In this document: positions 10,109 through 19,080 of the stretch, piece after piece | Numbering within the stretch: the stretch's first letter is position 1 | How the letters are laid out: every line of letters begins with the position of its first letter | Source: Caulobacter sp. S45 | Lineage (GTDB): Bacteria; Pseudomonadota; Alphaproteobacteria; Caulobacterales; Caulobacteraceae | Direction of reading: 5' to 3' | DNA length: 64,000 nucleotides | Assembly (NCBI RefSeq): GCF_009765965.1 | Contig: NZ_LMUL01000004.1 | Location: 18,420 to 82,419 of the forward strand | The notes under the pieces: model-generated | What the model saw: the letters and a program-made list of their open reading frames with translations, nothing else | Told to the model about the DNA's origin: nothing | Databases searched by the model: none | Translations under genes and position numbers: made by a program

Positions 10109-10152
10109 CCTGTCATCCCGGCCGCAGCGAAGCGGAAAGCCGGAATGACAGG
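10109..10152. repeat. Intergenic inverted repeat (GTCATCCCGGC type)
   Basis: CCTGTCATCCCGGC at 10109-10122 pairs with GCCGGAATGACAGG at 10139-10152 (14 bp, one mismatch) around a 16-base loop. It lies between the convergent holA and AhpD-like genes. Such GTCATCCCGG palindromes are common dispersed intergenic repeats in alphaproteobacteria; it may also work as a bidirectional terminator, although no T-run follows. Confidence 0.7.
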
Positions 10153-10172
10153 GAAAGGAACGGCCCGCGCCG

Positions 10173-10634
10173 CTAACCCGCCGCCTTGACCGCGTCCGGC
10201 GTCGCCCTGAACCCGATGGCGATGCGGTTGTAGGCGTTCATCAGCCCGATCGCGATGCTGAGATTGGTCAATTCGTGCGCGTTGAAGACGGCGATGGCGG
10301 CATGATACGCGTCATCGGACACGCTTGCGTCGGCGACCCGGGTAAGCGTCTCGGCCCAGGTCAAGGCAGCCCGCTCCCGCGTATCGAACAGGGCGCCGCC
10401 TTCTCGCCAGACCGGCGTCAGCACCAGCTTCTCGACCGATACGCCGGCCTTGAGCAGGTCGCGGGAATGCATGTCGATGCAGTAGGCGCAGCCGTTGATC
10501 TGGGAGACACGGAGATAGACCAGATCGATCAGGGTCGAAGGCAATCCCGATTGGGCGACATGGGCGTGCACGCCGCCAAGCGCCTTCATCCCGTCGGGCG
10601 AGGCGGAAACGTAATCCAGTCTTTGGTGGCTCAT
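10173..10634 (-). CDS. AhpD-like / carboxymuconolactone decarboxylase family protein
   Basis: A 153-residue all-helical protein with the redox pair Cys49-x2-Cys52 followed by His56 in INGCAYCIDMHSRDL, the active site of AhpD-type alkylhydroperoxidases. EKLVLTPVWREG and ERAALTWAETLTRV follow, as in the CMD family. It probably reduces peroxides or acts as a thiol peroxidase-like enzyme; the substrate is unknown. It lies 22 bases after dgoA and may be the last gene of the pyk-dgoKA operon. Confidence 0.88.
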   Translation of the reverse strand: MSHQRLDYVSASPDGMKALGGVHAHVAQSGLPSTLIDLVYLRVSQINGCAYCIDMHSRDLLKAGVSVEKLVLTPVWREGGALFDTRERAALTWAETLTRVADASVSDDAYHAAIAVFNAHELTNLSIAIGLMNAYNRIAIGFRATPDAVKAAG

Positions 10635-10656
10635 ACTGCGCTCCGGGTTGTCGAGA

Positions 10657-11286
10657 TCATTTCGATTGCATCAGACGGTTGACGGCCGCCACCGCCGCCT
10701 TGGCCCGTACATGCACCTCTTCCGGGGTGAAGCCGGGCTTGTAGAGATCGCCGCCCATGCCGAAGCCGCGCGCGCCGGCGGCCCACCAGTCGGCCATGGT
10801 GTCGGGCTTCACGCCGCCGACCGGCATCACCGTCGCGTCCTTGGGCAGCACGTCCAGCAACGCCTTGACGTGGCCGGGCCCATAGCTGCCGGCCGGGAAC
10901 AATTTCAGATGGCGCGCGCCGGCCTCGCAGGCGACGAACGCCTCGCTGGCGCTGCCGAAGCCCGGCATGGACTTCAGGCCGCGCTCGACCGTGCGCCGGA
11001 TCACCGTGGCGTTGGTGTTGGGGGAGACGATGATCTGGCCGCCCGCCTCGACCACCTGGTCCACGACCTCCGGGCTCAGCACCGTGCCGGCGCCGCAGAC
11101 CAGACGATCGCTCCAGGCGGCGAGCTTTTTGATACTGACAAGCGGATCGGGCGAGTTCATCGGCACCTCGATCACCCGCACGCCGCCGCTGTAGAGCGCC
11201 TCGGCCACCGCCTCGACCTCGTCGGGACGCACGCCGCGGATGATGGCGACGATGGGGACCTGGGCCAGGGCTTCTTCGAGGGTCAT
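10657..11286 (-). CDS. dgoA: 2-dehydro-3-deoxy-6-phosphogalactonate aldolase
   Basis: A 209-residue class I aldolase of the KDPG/KDPGal family, cleaving 2-keto-3-deoxy-6-phosphogalactonate to pyruvate and glyceraldehyde 3-phosphate. Glu40 in VIEVPMNSP is the general base and Lys128 in RHLKLFPAG the Schiff-base lysine. The MNSP wording and the kinase partner just upstream favour the galactonate over the gluconate enzyme. The start overlaps the dgoK stop by four bases (ATGA). Confidence 0.92.
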   Translation of the reverse strand: MTLEEALAQVPIVAIIRGVRPDEVEAVAEALYSGGVRVIEVPMNSPDPLVSIKKLAAWSDRLVCGAGTVLSPEVVDQVVEAGGQIIVSPNTNATVIRRTVERGLKSMPGFGSASEAFVACEAGARHLKLFPAGSYGPGHVKALLDVLPKDATVMPVGGVKPDTMADWWAAGARGFGMGGDLYKPGFTPEEVHVRAKAAVAAVNRLMQSK

Positions 11287-12200
11287 TGCAAGGCGCCTTC
11301 CTTGAACAGGGCGTGCAGCCCGGCGAGCACGGCGGCCTCGCCGTCATAGACCTCGGCCGCAACGCCGGCATGGTCCAGAGCCCGCTTGTACTGGGCGCAG
11401 AGCCTGCCGTCGCCGACCAGGGCGATGGGCGTGTCCGATTTCACTCCCAGAAGGCCCGGCGTCGTCGCCACGTCGGCGCCGATCAGCAGGCCCGACAGAT
11501 AGGCGCGCACCTCTTCGGGCTTGAGCCCACCGCCGCCCACGACCCGCGCCCGCGCGGTGAACAGGCGCGCCGCCAGGGCCCCGCCGTCGCCGGCCGCCTC
11601 CAGCCCCTGCTCGAAGGCCGGTCCATCCGCATCGCCCTCGGCGCCTTTCAACACGCTGTGCTGGGTGAGGACGGCGAATAGCTCGCCGGTCATGGCGGTG
11701 ACGAAGCGCTCTATCCGCCCATCCGTCACCACGGCCCACTTGGCGTGGGTGCCGGGGTGGCAGACCAAATGGGTTCCCTGACGGCGGGCAGCGTCCTGGG
11801 CCAGCCAGCCGATCAACTGGGTCTCCTCGCCCCGCATCACGTCGGGACCGCCGATCCCCTGCCCGCGCAGCCCCGGAACGATCCCGACCCTAGGGTCCTC
11901 GCCATCGATCAGGCTGATCCGGGCGGCCAGGGCCTTGGCGTCGGCGGGGCAATCCACATACGCGACCTCCTTCCAGCCGATGTTGGAGCCGGCCATCCCG
12001 GTGATCAGGGCCGGCAGGCGCTGGGCCTCCAAGGCCGGGCGCACCGTGTCGCGGAAGATCGCGGCCGCCTCGCCGGGCTTGAGCCGCGAGACGCCTAGAG
12101 GAAACTCCCGATGCGCCAAGGGCGCGCCGTCGGCGTCCACGGTCCAGGCCCGCAGGTTGGTGGTGCCCCAGTCGAGGGCGAGGAAGGCGGCTTGTGTCAT
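11283..12200 (-). CDS. dgoK: 2-dehydro-3-deoxygalactonokinase
   Basis: A 305-residue kinase that phosphorylates 2-keto-3-deoxygalactonate, feeding DgoA. It begins MTQAAFLALDWGTTNLRAW, the phosphate-binding strand of the DgoK family, and contains ALITGMAGSNIGWKEVAYV and HLVCHPGTHAKWAVV, both diagnostic. I use the ATG at 12200, since the longer frame only adds unrelated residues. No galactonate dehydratase or transporter is visible here, so the upstream steps lie elsewhere. Confidence 0.93.
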   Translation of the reverse strand: MTQAAFLALDWGTTNLRAWTVDADGAPLAHREFPLGVSRLKPGEAAAIFRDTVRPALEAQRLPALITGMAGSNIGWKEVAYVDCPADAKALAARISLIDGEDPRVGIVPGLRGQGIGGPDVMRGEETQLIGWLAQDAARRQGTHLVCHPGTHAKWAVVTDGRIERFVTAMTGELFAVLTQHSVLKGAEGDADGPAFEQGLEAAGDGGALAARLFTARARVVGGGGLKPEEVRAYLSGLLIGADVATTPGLLGVKSDTPIALVGDGRLCAQYKRALDHAGVAAEVYDGEAAVLAGLHALFKEGALQ

Positions 12201-12276
12201 GGAACTCCGGACCTGATGGGCCACCTGTGAACGCGTACGCTGCATCCTGAGATGCCCGAACGGTCCCTGCGCCATG

Positions 12277-13701
12277 TCAGAACTTGAACGGCGCGTGGGC
12301 GAAGCGGAGCAGGTTGGCGGCGCCGGGCGCTCCGAACGGCGTGCCGGCCAGGATCAGAATCCGTTCCCCCGGCTTGGCCAGGCCCAGGTCGACGGCGTAG
12401 CGCACCGCGTCGTCGGTGACGTCCTCCAGCGTCTTCGGGTCGGAGCCCGCCCGCGGCTCCAGACCCCAGACCAGGGCCAGCCGCCGCGCCACCTGGGGCG
12501 TGGGCGTCAAGGCCACCACGGGCTGCAACGGCCGCTCCCGCGCCAGGCGCCGCGCCGTGCCGCCGGTAGTGGTGAAGGCGACCAGGCAGGCGGTGGAGCC
12601 CGCATCCGCCGCGCGACGGGCGGCGGCGACCAGGGCGTCGGCGTCGATGTCCTCGGGCGGGCTGTGTTCGGCGTCCATCAGCTCGGGCCAGCGCGGATCG
12701 CGCTCCACCCGTTCGATGATGCGGCCCATCATGGTGACCGCCTCCACCGGATAGGCGCCCGACGCGGTCTCGGCCGACAGCATCAGGGCGTCGGCCCCTT
12801 CATAGGCCGCATTGGCGACGTCGGTGGCCTCGGCGCGGGTCGGCGTGGCGGAGTTGATCATCGACTCCAGCATCTGGGTGGCCACGATCACCGGCACGCC
12901 ACGCCTGCGGGCGGCGCGGATCAGGGCCTTCTGCGCGACCGGCACCTCCTCGGGCTCCAGTTCCACGCCCAGATCGCCGCGCGCCACCATCACCCCGTCG
13001 CAGAAATCCAGGATCTCCTCGATCTGCTCCAGGGCCTGAGGCTTCTCGATCTTGGCCATGATCGCGGCGCGGCCCTGGACCAGCTTCTTCAGCTCGGCCA
13101 TGTCGGCGGCGCGCTGGACGAAGGACAGGGCCACCCAGTCGACGCCGATCTTCAGCGCGAAGGTCAGGTCCTTGTGGTCCTTGTCGGTCATGGCGCTGAC
13201 CGGGATGATCGCGCCAGGCAGGGCCACGCCCTTGCGATCCGACAGCTTGGTCCCCTGCACCACCTCGGTGTCGGCGAAGTCCTTGCCGCACTTCTTGACC
13301 TTGAGCCGCACCTTGCCGTCGTCGATCAGCAGGATCGCCCCGGGGCTCATGGCGGCGAACAGTTCGGGATGGGGGGTGGAGACCCGCTTGGCGTCGCCGG
13401 GCTTGGGGTCCAGGTCGAGGCGGAAGGTCTTGCCCCGCACGATCTCGACCGACCCGTCCTTGAACTGCCCAAGCCTGAGCTTGGGGCCCTGTAGGTCCGC
13501 CAGCACGCCCAGCGGCCGGTCCACGATCGCCTCGGCCTCGCGCACCGCCTTCAGGTTCGCCGCGTGATCCTCATGAGAGCCGTGGCTGAAGTTCAGGCGG
13601 AATACGTCCACGCCGGTCCGCGCCAGCTCCAGCACCTTTTCCGGGCCCCGGCTCGCCGGTCCGAGCGTGGCGACAATGCGGGCGCGACGGACGCGGATCA
13701 T
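12277..13701 (-). CDS. pyk: Pyruvate kinase
   Basis: A 474-residue enzyme converting phosphoenolpyruvate and ADP to pyruvate and ATP. It shows RIVATLGPASRGPE, FRLNFSHGSHEDH (active-site Arg/Asn), IIAKIEKP-type MAKIEKPQAL (catalytic lysine) and GVMVARGDLGVELEPEEVP. Length is typical. It shares the strand and probably the transcript with DUF1275 upstream (ATGA overlap) and dgoK-dgoA 76 bases downstream, linking sugar-acid breakdown to pyruvate. Confidence 0.95.
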   Translation of the reverse strand: MIRVRRARIVATLGPASRGPEKVLELARTGVDVFRLNFSHGSHEDHAANLKAVREAEAIVDRPLGVLADLQGPKLRLGQFKDGSVEIVRGKTFRLDLDPKPGDAKRVSTPHPELFAAMSPGAILLIDDGKVRLKVKKCGKDFADTEVVQGTKLSDRKGVALPGAIIPVSAMTDKDHKDLTFALKIGVDWVALSFVQRAADMAELKKLVQGRAAIMAKIEKPQALEQIEEILDFCDGVMVARGDLGVELEPEEVPVAQKALIRAARRRGVPVIVATQMLESMINSATPTRAEATDVANAAYEGADALMLSAETASGAYPVEAVTMMGRIIERVERDPRWPELMDAEHSPPEDIDADALVAAARRAADAGSTACLVAFTTTGGTARRLARERPLQPVVALTPTPQVARRLALVWGLEPRAGSDPKTLEDVTDDAVRYAVDLGLAKPGERILILAGTPFGAPGAANLLRFAHAPFKF

Positions 13702-14420
13702 GAGCTTCTCCCTGCGCCCGAGGCGCGACCTTCGGCGTTATCGTCGCCGCTGTTGTCGGTGGTTTGTATTGCGTGGCGGACCAGACCACCGAGCACCAGC
13801 GCGAGCAAGGCCGCCGCCGCCGCCGGCGCCAACAGGGCCGCCGTGTCGACGCGCCCATAGCTGGCGGCGCCCCCGACCGCGCCCCCGGCCAGCCCGATCC
13901 ACATGGCGAGATAGGGCAGCACCGCACGCAGCTGGCCGGTCCCAGCAACCGAGTCGGCGAGCTTTTCCCCGATCTTGACCAGGGTCCCGGTGACATAGGT
14001 CAGGCTGGCCTTGGCCCCGCCGATATGGGTCATGGTGGCGTTCTGCACGCCCATCGCCAGCACCATGGCGGCCGTGGCCGTCACCGTCGCCGTCTGGCCG
14101 GCGACCAGCGTCAGCAGCACCGCCACGCTCAGCAGCGAGGCCGTCAGGATCAGCACGGCGGCCTGCCGCCAGATCCCCGACGCCTCGGCCACCAGGCGGC
14201 CGGCGAACACGCCCATGACGAACAGGGCGATGATCCCCGCCGCGGCCCAGGCCTCTAGGCTGTGTCCCTGGACGAAGGCGGCCGACATCTGGGTGGTGTT
14301 GCCGCTCATGAAGGAGACGAACAGGCCGCCCAGCCTCAGGAAACCGACGGCGTCGACCCAGCCGGCGATCACCGTCAGGGCTATGGCCAGGAAAAGTTGC
14401 GCGGTCTCGACCCTGCTCAC
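13698..14420 (-). CDS. DUF1275 (YoaK-type) membrane protein
   Basis: A 240-residue integral membrane protein with about six or seven hydrophobic segments. The opening WVDAVGFLRLGGLFVSFMSG, then NTTQMSAAF, and later GVQNATMTHIGGAKASLTYV followed by TGTLVKIGEKL are strongly conserved in the DUF1275 family. Function is not established; it is usually annotated as a possible transporter. Its stop overlaps the pyk start by four bases. Confidence 0.88.
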   Translation of the reverse strand: MSRVETAQLFLAIALTVIAGWVDAVGFLRLGGLFVSFMSGNTTQMSAAFVQGHSLEAWAAAGIIALFVMGVFAGRLVAEASGIWRQAAVLILTASLLSVAVLLTLVAGQTATVTATAAMVLAMGVQNATMTHIGGAKASLTYVTGTLVKIGEKLADSVAGTGQLRAVLPYLAMWIGLAGGAVGGAASYGRVDTAALLAPAAAAALLALVLGGLVRHAIQTTDNSGDDNAEGRASGAGRSS

Positions 14421-14556
14421 GCCTCGCCTCTCGCTCGCCCCTGTCTAACGGGCGTCGGCGTCCACGGCCAGGGCCGCTCGATACGAACGGCGCCTCGAAA
14501 CGGCCGGTGTCTCCACCTAAATGCGGATCATGTTCAAAGGCGGTTCGATCGACTCC

Positions 14557-15573
14557 ATGCCGGCGCCCATCCGTCTGCTCGTCCTGGCCACCGTCGCCCT
14601 GGCGCTGGCCGGGTCCGCGGCCGCCCAGACCACGCCGCCCGCAGCGCCGTGGGCGCCCAGCGGTCCCGCGCCCTGGGACACGGGGCCGACGCCGTCCGGC
14701 GGCGTCACGGTCGCCCCCGTCGAAGTGGTGAAACGCCTGCCCGGTCCCGCCCTCTGGCGTGTCACCAAGGGGCCGTCCGAAGTGATCATCCTCGGCGGGC
14801 TGACGCCCCTGCCGCATATGCTGGAATGGAACACCCTGCGAATGGAGCATGCGCTGAACGGAGCGGACGCGCTGTATCTGCAGCCTCGTCCCAAGCTGGG
14901 CGCGATGGAGGTGATCGGCCTGGCGTTCAACAAGGGGGCGCTGCAACTTCCCCGCGGACAGACCCTGGACAAGAGCCTGCCGCCCAAGGAGCGGGCGCGG
15001 CTGCTGAACCTGCTGGCCAATATCCATAAGAAGCCGGCCGACTATGCGCGCTGGAAACCCGCCATCGCCGGCCTGTTGCTGATCGCGGATTTCCGCAGGG
15101 CGGCGGGGCTGTCCGACGGCAAGCCCGGAACCACCGTGATGCATATGGCCAACGACGCCCATGTCCCGGTGCGTTACGTTGGGGACTTCGACCTGGGACC
15201 GTACATCAAGACCGCCGCCACCCTGTCGCAGGCGGCGAACCTGGCCTGTTTCGACGCCGCGATGGACGATATCGACCAGGAATCCGCGCATGGGCGCGAG
15301 GCCGCCTCGGCCTGGGCCAACGCCGATCTGAAGACGGTGGGCGAGACCTACAAGGTCTCGGTGCTGGACCGCTGCCTGCTCCAGCTCCCAAGCGTACAGG
15401 GCCTGCTGGAAAAGGGCACGCAGCAAGGCGTCACGACCATCGAGACCGCCATGATCACCCCCGGCAAGTCGGTGGCGGTGATCGATCTCAACTTCCTGCT
15501 GCGTCCGAACGGCATCCTGGATCGGCTGAAAGCCGATGGCGCGACGATCTCGATCCCGGATTTGACCCGCTAG
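14557..15573 (+). CDS. TraB/GumN family protein
   Basis: About 338 residues from the ATG at 14557, which gives a clean signal peptide (MPAPIRLLVLATVALALAGS...AAAQ). ATGs at 14521 and 14530 would extend it but have no better ribosome site. After a Pro-rich linker, ALWRVTKGPSEVIILGGLTP and ADALYLQPRPKLG match the TraB/GumN fold, whose members are putative metalloproteases or inhibitors of peptide pheromone. The usual GxxH pair is not obvious: the GGLTPLPHM segment has one histidine only. Probably periplasmic. Confidence 0.75.
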   Translation: MPAPIRLLVLATVALALAGSAAAQTTPPAAPWAPSGPAPWDTGPTPSGGVTVAPVEVVKRLPGPALWRVTKGPSEVIILGGLTPLPHMLEWNTLRMEHALNGADALYLQPRPKLGAMEVIGLAFNKGALQLPRGQTLDKSLPPKERARLLNLLANIHKKPADYARWKPAIAGLLLIADFRRAAGLSDGKPGTTVMHMANDAHVPVRYVGDFDLGPYIKTAATLSQAANLACFDAAMDDIDQESAHGREAASAWANADLKTVGETYKVSVLDRCLLQLPSVQGLLEKGTQQGVTTIETAMITPGKSVAVIDLNFLLRPNGILDRLKADGATISIPDLTR

Positions 15574-16265
15574 ACCCTGCGCTCCGGCCCGCTCCAGCCT
15601 GCAAAACCTCCGGCCAGGGCGTCGTGCAGGAATTCGGCCGTCAGCGACAGCGCCTCTTCCGGGATGGAATGACCCGCCCCCCCGCACAACCGCCACAGCG
15701 CCGGCGCGCCGACGTCGGCAAGGGCCGACAGGGCCATGAACAGGGACTGCGGCGGCACCCGGTCGTCGCGATCGCCATGACAGAGCAGGATGGGCGGACG
15801 GCTGAGGATTTCACGCGGCAAGGTCTCGGCCCCGGCCAGCAGTCCCGAAAGCCCGACCACCGCCCCCAGCGTCTGCGCCCGGCGCGGCCCGACATGCAGC
15901 GACATCATGGTCCCCTGGCTGAAGCCCACCAGGGCGCAGGCGCTTGGAGGCAGGCCGTGACGAACGAGCTCCGTATCGATGAAGGTGTTCAACGACGGCG
16001 CCGCCGCACGCACGCCGGCGGCCAGCTTGTGCAGGTCCGTGCCGCTGAGGGGGAACCACTGGTAGGCGCTGCCGGAAGGATAGCCTGGCACGCCCTCGGG
16101 CGCGTTGGGGGCGACGAAGGCCGCATCGGGCAGGATTTGGGCCAGGTAGGGGGCGAGTCCGATCAGGTCTTCGCCGTTGGAGCCGTAGCCATGAGCGAAG
16201 ATCACGAGTTGGCGCGCCTTGCCGCCGCTGGCCGGTCCGACCCGGGGTCCGTCGATCGCCGCCAT
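15570..16265 (-). CDS. Alpha/beta hydrolase (phospholipase/carboxylesterase type)
   Basis: A 231-residue alpha/beta hydrolase. The oxyanion region is VIFAHGYGSNGEDLIGLA, the nucleophile elbow GFSQG lies in ALVGFSQGTMMSLH, the acid is in CHGDRDDRVPP and the histidine in GAGHSIPEEA. This layout is that of the YpfH/acyl-protein thioesterase-like carboxylesterases. The start at 16265 overlaps the upstream gene's stop (TGATG), so the two are translationally coupled. Confidence 0.88.
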   Translation of the reverse strand: MAAIDGPRVGPASGGKARQLVIFAHGYGSNGEDLIGLAPYLAQILPDAAFVAPNAPEGVPGYPSGSAYQWFPLSGTDLHKLAAGVRAAAPSLNTFIDTELVRHGLPPSACALVGFSQGTMMSLHVGPRRAQTLGAVVGLSGLLAGAETLPREILSRPPILLCHGDRDDRVPPQSLFMALSALADVGAPALWRLCGGAGHSIPEEALSLTAEFLHDALAGGFAGWSGPERRV

Positions 16266-16936
16266 CAGATCGCCTCGCTGTCCACGTCCGGCAAAGCCAC
16301 GCCCCGCCGTCGAGGCTTGTAGTAGCCCCACAGCAGGTGCGCAGCCACACCCCGAAAGGGGCGCCACGCCTCACTTCGCGCATAGAGCGCTTTTTCACTC
16401 AACCTTTCAGGGACATTTTCCAACGCGCGGAAGGCCTCCTGCAGCGCCAGGTCTCCGGCCGGGAAGACGTCCAGCCGGCCTTCGCAGAACATCAGATAGA
16501 CCTCCGCCGTCCACCGCCCCACGCCCTTCAGCGAGACCAGGGCCGCGATGGCCGCCTCGTCGTCCAAGGCGCCCAGCCCTGTCAGGTCCACCACCTTGTC
16601 CACATGGGCGCGGGCGATGGCCAGGGCGTAGCGCGCCTTGGGTGCGGATAGGCCGAACGCCTTCAGCCCGGCCTCGTCGTGGCCGAGCACCGCCTCCGCG
16701 CCGACCCCGCCCAGCCCGGCCTCCAGCCGCGCCCAGATGGCGGCTGCTGAGGCGGTGGAAACCTGTTGCTGGGTGATGAGCTGGATCAGGCCGGCGAACC
16801 CGCCCGGCCGAACGCGCCAGGCGAACTCCGGCGTCCGCGCATGGGCCCGCGCCAGCAGGGGATCGCGCGCCGCCAGCCACAGCCGCGCCTCGGCGATACG
16901 GGCGGGATCGATCGGGCTGGAAGCGGGGATGTCCAT
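16265..16936 (-). CDS. DNA-3-methyladenine glycosylase II (HhH-GPD family)
   Basis: A 223-residue base-excision glycosylase removing alkylated purines. The helix-hairpin-helix reads LVSLKGVGRWTAEVYLMF and is followed by the catalytic aspartate in FPAGDLALQEAF. The N-terminus (DPLLARAHARTPEFAWR, then GFAGLIQLITQQQVSTASA) is typical of the short AlkA-like glycosylases lacking the Ada-type domain. There are no iron-sulphur cysteines. It diverges from gluQ. Confidence 0.9.
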   Translation of the reverse strand: MDIPASSPIDPARIAEARLWLAARDPLLARAHARTPEFAWRVRPGGFAGLIQLITQQQVSTASAAAIWARLEAGLGGVGAEAVLGHDEAGLKAFGLSAPKARYALAIARAHVDKVVDLTGLGALDDEAAIAALVSLKGVGRWTAEVYLMFCEGRLDVFPAGDLALQEAFRALENVPERLSEKALYARSEAWRPFRGVAAHLLWGYYKPRRRGVALPDVDSEAI

Positions 16937-17011
16937 CGACGCCAGTCTAGGGCGCCCATCCGGCGCCGCGAACCTGTCGCGCGAAGGTCGCGGGACCGGT
17001 ATGGAGGAAAG

Positions 17012-17899
17012 GTGAGCGCCTTTGCGACCCGTTTCGCCCCCTCGCCGACCGGCCTGCTGCATCTCGGCCACGCCTTTTCCGCGCTGACCGCCTTCGAGGC
17101 GGCGCGGGCGGCCGGCGGGCGGTTCGTGCTGCGCATCGAGGACATCGACCGCACCCGGGTCCGTCCCGAGTTCGACGCCGCCCTCCTGGAAGACCTGGAA
17201 TGGCTCGGCCTCGCCTGGGAAAGGCCCGTGCGCCGCCAGTCCGAACACATGGCCGACTACCAGGCGGCGCTGGATCGCCTGAAGGCGCGGGGGCTGCTCT
17301 ACCGCTGCTTCCGCACCCGGCGCGAGGTGCTGGACGAGATCGCCCGCGCGCCCCACGGCCCAGGCGATGGCGGGTTGGGCGAGGACGCCAAGGGCGCGGT
17401 GTTTCGCGGCGAACCGCTCCCAGGCGATCGGGAAGCCGAACTGTTGGCCTCGGGCCAGCCCTATGCCTGGCGGCTGTCGCTGGACCGGGCGCGCGAGGCC
17501 CTGAACGGCTTCGACCGCCTCCGTTTCGTCGAGCAGGGCCGCGGGCCGCTGGACGAGACCGGCGTCGTGGCCGTCGATCCAATGCGGGAAGGCGACGTGA
17601 TCCTGGCCCGCAAGGACGTGGGCGTGGCCTATCACCTGGCCGTGGTGGTGGACGACGCGCTGCAAGGCGTCAGCCACGTGATCCGGGGCGAGGACCTGTT
17701 CCACGCCACCCACATCCAGGTGCTGCTGCAGGCCTTGCTCGGACTGCCGACCCCCACCTATGGCCATCACCGCCTCTTGCTGGGGCCGGACGGCAAGCGG
17801 CTGGCCAAGCGCAACGGCGCGCCGTCGCTACGCGATCTGCGTCTGGACGGCGCGACCCCGGAAACGGTGCGGGCAAGGTTGGATCTATCCACGGCCTAG
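17012..17899 (+). CDS. gluQ: Glutamyl-Q tRNA(Asp) synthetase
   Basis: A 295-residue paralogue of the GluRS catalytic core that adds glutamate to queuosine in tRNA-Asp. TRFAPSPTGLLHLGHAFSAL carries the HLGH version of HIGH, and GKRLAKRNGAPSLRDL the KMSKS counterpart. There is no anticodon-binding domain, as expected for GluQRS. The start is GTG at 17012, with GGAGG seven bases upstream. In the zinc-binding insertion only one cysteine remains (LYRCFRTRRE), so the zinc knuckle of the E. coli enzyme is absent. Queuosine genes queA and tgt lie 1.2 kb away on the same strand. Confidence 0.9.
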   Translation: MSAFATRFAPSPTGLLHLGHAFSALTAFEAARAAGGRFVLRIEDIDRTRVRPEFDAALLEDLEWLGLAWERPVRRQSEHMADYQAALDRLKARGLLYRCFRTRREVLDEIARAPHGPGDGGLGEDAKGAVFRGEPLPGDREAELLASGQPYAWRLSLDRAREALNGFDRLRFVEQGRGPLDETGVVAVDPMREGDVILARKDVGVAYHLAVVVDDALQGVSHVIRGEDLFHATHIQVLLQALLGLPTPTYGHHRLLLGPDGKRLAKRNGAPSLRDLRLDGATPETVRARLDLSTA

Positions 17900-17966
17900 G
17901 CGCCACAGATCAAGGATGTTGCGTTTGCGCCCTTGCCCTCCTGGCCGAGGGACTTCAAAGCCGGGC

Positions 17967-18917
17967 ATGGCCTCCGCTTCCAACCGCAAGCCCCTGCTCA
18001 TCCTGATCGTCGGGGCCAGCGTTCTGGCCCTGTCCGGGATCCTGGTGCGGCTAACCCACACGGGTCCGGCGGCCGCCGGGTTTTGGCGGTTGACCTGCGC
18101 CATGCCGCTGCTGGCGCTGCTGGCGTTGCGCGAGGGTCCCGCCGCCTCTCCGGCGGCCCGGATGACCACCAGGGCGCACCTGAAGATCATCGTCATCGCC
18201 GGGCTGATGTTCGCCGCCGACATGGTCTGCTGGCACTACAGCCTGCATATGACCTCGGTGGCCAACGCCACGGTGCTTGGCAACCTGACGCCGGTGTTGC
18301 TGACCCTGGTGGGCTGGCTGTTCTTCAAGGAGCGGCCCACCGTCCTGTTCCTATGCGGCCTGTCCCTGGCGCTCGCCGGCGCGGCGTCGATGGCGATGAG
18401 CGCGGGCGGCGGCGGGCGAGGGACCAATCCGGACCTGGGCAACGTCTTAGCCGTGATCACCACCGTCTGGTACGGCGGCTACTTCCTCGCCGTACGCCAA
18501 GCCCGCAAATCCATGAGCGCGATCAAGATCATGCTGGGCTCCAGCTTGGTCGGCGCGCCGGTGATGCTGGTCGTCGCCCTCGCCTTCCATGAACCGGTCC
18601 TGCCGACCGCGGCGATCGGATGGGCCGCCTGTATCGGCCTGGGCCTGGTCCATGTCGCCGGTCAGGGCTCCATCGCCTGGGCGCTTGGCAAGCTGCCGGC
18701 CCCCCTAACGGCGGTGGTGGTGCTGGTGCAGCCGGCGACGGCGGCGATCTTGAGCTGGTTCATCTTCCATGAGGCGATCGGGCCTCTGCAAGCGGTCGGC
18801 GGCCTGATGGCGCTGGCCGGCGTCGCCCTGGCCCAGGCCGCCCCCCAGCGCACGCCCGCACCGGTCGCCGGGGAAGCGGAGGCGATGGCCAAGGGGAAAC
18901 CTGTCGCCGCCGCCTGA
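17967..18917 (+). CDS. EamA/DMT family transporter
   Basis: A 316-residue membrane protein with about ten hydrophobic segments in two EamA repeats (first from ILIVGASVLALSGILVRLTH, second from VLAVITTVWYGGYFLAV). It contains TSVANATVLGNLTPVLLTLV, usual in drug/metabolite exporters. The substrate cannot be inferred. Start at 17967 is the first in-frame ATG giving a normal cytoplasmic N-terminus. The 163 bases to queA include a fragment resembling the GTCATCCC intergenic repeats. Confidence 0.88.
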   Translation: MASASNRKPLLILIVGASVLALSGILVRLTHTGPAAAGFWRLTCAMPLLALLALREGPAASPAARMTTRAHLKIIVIAGLMFAADMVCWHYSLHMTSVANATVLGNLTPVLLTLVGWLFFKERPTVLFLCGLSLALAGAASMAMSAGGGGRGTNPDLGNVLAVITTVWYGGYFLAVRQARKSMSAIKIMLGSSLVGAPVMLVVALAFHEPVLPTAAIGWAACIGLGLVHVAGQGSIAWALGKLPAPLTAVVVLVQPATAAILSWFIFHEAIGPLQAVGGLMALAGVALAQAAPQRTPAPVAGEAEAMAKGKPVAAA

Positions 18918-19080
18918 ACCCTCGCCCGCGCTCAATTGGCAGCGGAGCCGCCCCCTCTAACCCGGTCATCCCCGCGAAGGGGCGGAGGGGAATAGAGACC
19001 CCATTTCTGGTCAGCCAGCGCCCGCCGGCCCTACGTCGCCCTTGACCGCGGGGCGCGCTTGTGACGAGTGCGCGGGCCTG